Source: Batkoa obscura
Taxonomy: Eukaryota > Entomophthoromycota > Entomophthoromycetes > Entomophthorales > Batkoaceae
Length of the DNA stretch: 64,000 bases
Assembly: GCA_030770535.1 (NCBI GenBank)
Contig: JASVEC010000028.1
Span: 186,001 to 250,000, forward strand
Reading direction: 5' to 3'
Position numbers and translations under genes: made by a program
Shown here: positions 60,698 through 64,000 of the stretch, piece after piece
Layout of the letters: each line of letters starts with the position of its first letter
Position numbering within the stretch: position 1 is the first letter of the stretch
Notes under the pieces: generated by a model
What the model was told of the DNA's origin: nothing
The model's input: the letters and a program-made list of their open reading frames with translations, nothing else
Database searches by the model: none

Positions 60698-60884
60698 ATT
60701 AAATTAAATTCTTTTTTAATAATAATAATAATAATAAAGTGAAATTGATTTTTTATTTTATTTTTTTAACTGTTTTATAAATATAATAATCAATTAATAA
60801 TTTAAAATAATTTAGAATTTTTATTATTATTAAATACAAAATAAATAAATAAATAAATAAATAAAGGGTAAAGATATACTATTA

Positions 60885-60987
60885 TATGGGGGTGTTTTTT
60901 TTGGTTTCATTATTTTTTCCATTTTAAGCGTTGTTTGAGCGGAAAGACTGTTAGTAAAATTCTTAAACAAAAAAATACATCCCCATA
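60885..60987 (+). mobile_element. MITE copy 14
   Basis: This is 103 bp, with left end TATGGGGGTGTTTTTTTTGG, core AAGCGTTGTTTGAGCGG and right end ACATCCCCATA. It sits in the 375-bp gap between two convergent genes. A (TTTA/AAAT)n microsatellite lies just before it at about 60836-60865. Confidence 0.88.
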
Positions 60988-61072
60988 TAAGTAAGAGGTG
61001 AAGTTTCATTATCGAAATAAGTTTGAGCTTGTAATGCAAAACAATAATATTTATAAAATTCATTTTTCAATA

Positions 61073-62527
61073 TTATAAATTATTTAATATTTGTTGATAT
61101 TTCACACATAATAAATCCTTTGTTTCTAATTCTTTTTGTAATTCAATTAATTGATTATTTAATATTTGTTTATCATTTGTCCATTCATCTTTCATCTTTA
61201 ATTGATTTCTTTTTTCTAATTCCATTTGATTTTTTAAATTTTCATTTTCCATTTTAATTACATTTAATTCACTATCAATATCGTATAATAATTCTTCTAC
61301 TTCGTTAATACTTAATTTATTTTCCATTTCATTATTATAATTTTGAATTTTATTTTCTAATAAACTATTTCTATCCTGTAATATTAACATTTTATCAATT
61401 AAATCTTGATTTTCTAATACTAAATTTTGTACTGTTTGAAGAAATTTTTGAAAATTATATCGTTGATTCTCTTCTTTTTCATCTTCAAAGTTAGGTAATT
61501 GATGATATAAAGTAGCTAATTGTTCATTTATTTTTAAATTTCTTGAATAATGTTTTTCTACTTCTTGTTGACATTCTTTTAATTTCTGTATTAATTCTCC
61601 TTCTCCTTTCGATTTTATTAATAATTCATTTTCTTTTTCTGTTAATTTTAATTTATTTCTCATCTCTTCCTTCTCTACTCTTTCAATAGCTAATTGTTTT
61701 TCAATTTCTTTCTTACTCCCCACTTCCAATTTTAATTTGAAATTTTCTTCTTTTAAACTCTCATAATCGAATCCTTCTCTCTCCTTTTGTAATTCTAAAA
61801 TCAACTTCTCCTTCTTATCTAATAAAGAGAGTGCTCTTTCCAACCCATCATCTTCCCTCCTCTCTTTCTTTCTATTAAAGGATTCTGATATGACCGCCAT
61901 ATTATTTCTATTATCTTCTTTATTCTTACGCTTGACTTCGAGGACGAGGATGGCTGCATGATGCTGACTTAATCTTTTTTGATATGACCAAATTTGATTT
62001 TTAACTTGCCAAATTTCGGAAATTAATTGATTTAATTTATTATTAGCTTTTTCTAATTGTTCTTCTGCTTGATCCATCATTTTTTTATTACTGGAATGAA
62101 GTTGACGTAGGGATAAAGCTGCATCTCGTACTTTGGTTTCTAATTCATAACGTTCGGTTAAAGATTGAGAACGGGAAGTTAAATTGAGCAATTCGGTTTT
62201 TATTTTATAAATATCCTCTCTCGATAACACTAAATAACCTTCCGATTCTAGGATCGCCTTCTCAAGTTCATTTTGATACCCTGGATCTTTCCCTCCAGTG
62301 TTTAATTTATTATCATTGGATTCATTTGGTGTAGATAAATCAGATTCCCTTTCACTGGATGAAGAGTTTTCACTTAACATATCTGGTGGATTTCCGATTT
62401 CTGAAGAGATACTTTGTTGAAAATAATGCTTTTTAATCTCAGAATAAGTCACTATTTTTTCTTTCGAGGAATTAAGACTCAGTTGTGAATTTTCTAAATC
62501 AAAAACAGCACGTATACTCTTACTCAT
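61073..62527 (-). CDS. Coiled-coil 'up-regulated during septation' family protein
   Basis: This is a single ORF of 484 residues. The first about 90 residues are polar and Ser/Asn-rich. Residues about 95-200 form the family's signature domain: YLVLSREDIYKIKTELLNLT, SRSQSLTERYELETKVRDAA, LSLRQLHSSNKKMMDQAEEQ, then LNQLISEIWQVKNQIWSYQK and LSQHHAAILVLEVK. The remainder is continuous coiled coil rich in Glu, Lys and Leu to the C-terminus (KDLLCVKYQQILNNL). Related filamentous-fungal proteins (Usp1 type) are induced at septum formation, and this gives the name; direct function is unknown. It is intron-free over the visible ORF. Confidence 0.78.
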   Translation of the reverse strand: MSKSIRAVFDLENSQLSLNSSKEKIVTYSEIKKHYFQQSISSEIGNPPDMLSENSSSSERESDLSTPNESNDNKLNTGGKDPGYQNELEKAILESEGYLVLSREDIYKIKTELLNLTSRSQSLTERYELETKVRDAALSLRQLHSSNKKMMDQAEEQLEKANNKLNQLISEIWQVKNQIWSYQKRLSQHHAAILVLEVKRKNKEDNRNNMAVISESFNRKKERREDDGLERALSLLDKKEKLILELQKEREGFDYESLKEENFKLKLEVGSKKEIEKQLAIERVEKEEMRNKLKLTEKENELLIKSKGEGELIQKLKECQQEVEKHYSRNLKINEQLATLYHQLPNFEDEKEENQRYNFQKFLQTVQNLVLENQDLIDKMLILQDRNSLLENKIQNYNNEMENKLSINEVEELLYDIDSELNVIKMENENLKNQMELEKRNQLKMKDEWTNDKQILNNQLIELQKELETKDLLCVKYQQILNNL

Positions 62528-64000
62528 CGTGTTACTACGTCCGCGCTAATTAAATGAAATAAGTTAGTATTTGAATGTTAGGTTAGTAGAATAAGTTACA
62601 TTAGTACGGATCATGATTGAATTGTATGATAGGTTGTTTTTAGTAAAAAGATATAAAAATATAAATAAAAGAAAAATTCAAAAATAAATAGAATTTTATT
62701 AATACGTTTTAACTAGTAAGTTTATAACGTTTTATATTAAATTTCAAACTTTAAAAAATACTAATCTTAATCCTCATTTACCTAATTGATAAAACTGAAC
62801 AACGTTTCATGAGTTTCGGAGCATTTCTTTTCAAGTGTTTAAATTCAAAATTTAGCTTCAATCATTGGTTCTTCAATGTAATTTTTACTAATTAAAATCG
62901 AATTTCATTTTTAAACTATTAGTCAACACTAGGTATTTGCTAATTTGAATCTTTTTCAAATAGTAAAAAAATAAAGTAGTTGGTTTGAAAGACCAAAGAT
63001 AAAGTGAAAGCTATTAGTATGAGTAGTTGATATTATCATTTTGAATATCTATACTACTTTAGAATAGGCTACTATTACCCTTTTTTAACTACATTAAAGT
63101 TTGAACTTAAAATTGTTGGGATTATCAATTGTTGGATTTTAAAAGTGAAAACAAGCTTAAAAAATAATGAGTTGTTCAAATGTTAAAAAAATCTTCTAAT
63201 ACAACTGTTTCATCTCTTTTGTGACCTTTTAATATCTTTTTCTTTTAAATAAGCTTTTGATAGGTCGCAAAAGAGCCGCGACAGTTGTAAATTAAAATCC
63301 TCCAACTTTTAGTATGATAAAAGTAATAAATTAATTTTAAATTTGTTACAAATATAGTGATATTTTTTAAGCGTTATCTGAGTGGAAGAATTGGCAGCAA
63401 AATTTTAAACAAAATAGCATATTCCCTCTACATTATTAAAATTTGGATTCAAATGGCTAGATTCAATTTTTGTTAAGCAGTAATTTTTTAGTTGGGGTTA
63501 AATTGGAATCTAGTTAGGCCTTCAATTTTAGGCCAATTTTTGTTGGCACTGTATTGTAGCCTTACAAAATTTAGTTAATTTTAGTTGTTTCAAAAATAAC
63601 TTGGATCGATAAAGTGGACAGCTATTAAACCTTGTCTTAGCTAACATGAAAGCTAACATTGATTCCTTGAGATCTTGACTGTTATCACTATTCTATCAAA
63701 TTTCTTAAGAAGCCACTTATTAGCTTTCCTTTCAAAAAATTATTTTAAAAAACTATTTAGTTTAATTAATGATCCCATTTCATATTAAAATTAATGAAGC
63801 AAACAATAGAAGACATAGCTATAAAAAAAGACAAAATTTTATTAAACAAAAAAAACTACATTTTAAAAGAAAAACTCCGATTAATAATTATATATATTAG
63901 TCGTTATTATTTCAATCTTCAAGTTAAACTACTAACTTAATTTTTAATAACAATGAAATTCAATATAATCTTAATTCAATTTCATTTTTTCAATAGATCA
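62528..64000. other. Intergenic, no gene seen
   Basis: This is AT-rich sequence with one MITE relic at 63353-63430. No ORF with recognisable content was found on either strand. Confidence 0.5.
63353..63430 (+). mobile_element. MITE copy 15, decayed relic
   Basis: The core TTTTTTAAGCGTTATCTGAG and the right half (AGCAAAATTTTAAACAAAAT) match the family. Part of the left end is lost and the right end is changed to CATATTCCCTCTA. Confidence 0.7.

Noticed and set aside
60830-61063. 77-residue minus-strand ORF
   Set aside because: It is made mostly of MITE copy 14 and a simple repeat.

Overview
The window is a very AT-rich stretch of nuclear DNA from a fungus. Fungal markers are a homoisocitrate dehydrogenase (alpha-aminoadipate route to lysine), a Zn2Cys6 transcription factor, an 'up-regulated during septation' coiled-coil protein, a GRAM-VASt sterol-transfer protein and an Sso-type plasma-membrane syntaxin. 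Most genes carry several short introns (about 45-70 nt, GTAAGT-type donors, TAG acceptors), which argues against a budding yeast. An early-diverging or otherwise AT-rich filamentous lineage is possible, but the sequence alone does not settle it.

Layout. 1-3207: the 5' part of a Vps68/TMEM50 gene, divergent from a NUP85-like nucleoporin gene. 3208-5223: a repeat island with three MITEs, fragments of a DNA transposon and an LTR-like fossil. 5224-15625: a small membrane protein, the rRNA methyltransferase NSUN5/Rcm1, a second, diverged NUP85-like gene on the other strand, an unknown spliced gene, LYS12 and a SET/MYND (SMYD-type) gene. 16379-17490: a decayed duplicate of the SMYD gene. 18169-21151: a MITE abutting a 2.88-kb DNA transposon with perfect 25-bp inverted ends and an intact 567-residue DDE-type transposase. 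An LTR-like fossil is nested upstream of its ORF. 21152-30118: a gene-poor, MITE-rich desert holding one HSF-type gene. 30119-36060: the GRAM-VASt gene, two small secreted Thr/Cys-rich proteins and a mitochondrial carrier. 36566-41930: three near-identical genes of uncertain family on a 2300-bp tandem repeat. 42330-62527: a dense housekeeping block with acylglycerol-phosphate acyltransferase, EMG1/NEP1, glucosidase II alpha, a small ORF, the Zn2Cys6 factor, SOF1/DCAF13, the Sso syntaxin, a large single-exon Asn-rich protein and the septation protein.

Themes. Ribosome biogenesis (NSUN5, EMG1, SOF1) and secretion or membrane traffic (Vps68, glucosidase II, syntaxin, sterol transfer, acyltransferase) recur, but neighbours do not form operons. 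Many pairs are divergent with 180-550 bp shared promoters, and one pair converges with 23 bp between stop codons.

Most interesting are the unclassified transposon with its 14 full-length and one relic MITE relatives that share its terminal sequence, two NUP85 paralogues flanking NSUN5, the exact 2300-bp tandem array, and a SOF1 gene whose start codon sits alone in a three-nucleotide coding exon. All family assignments come from reading motifs by eye; no database search was run.
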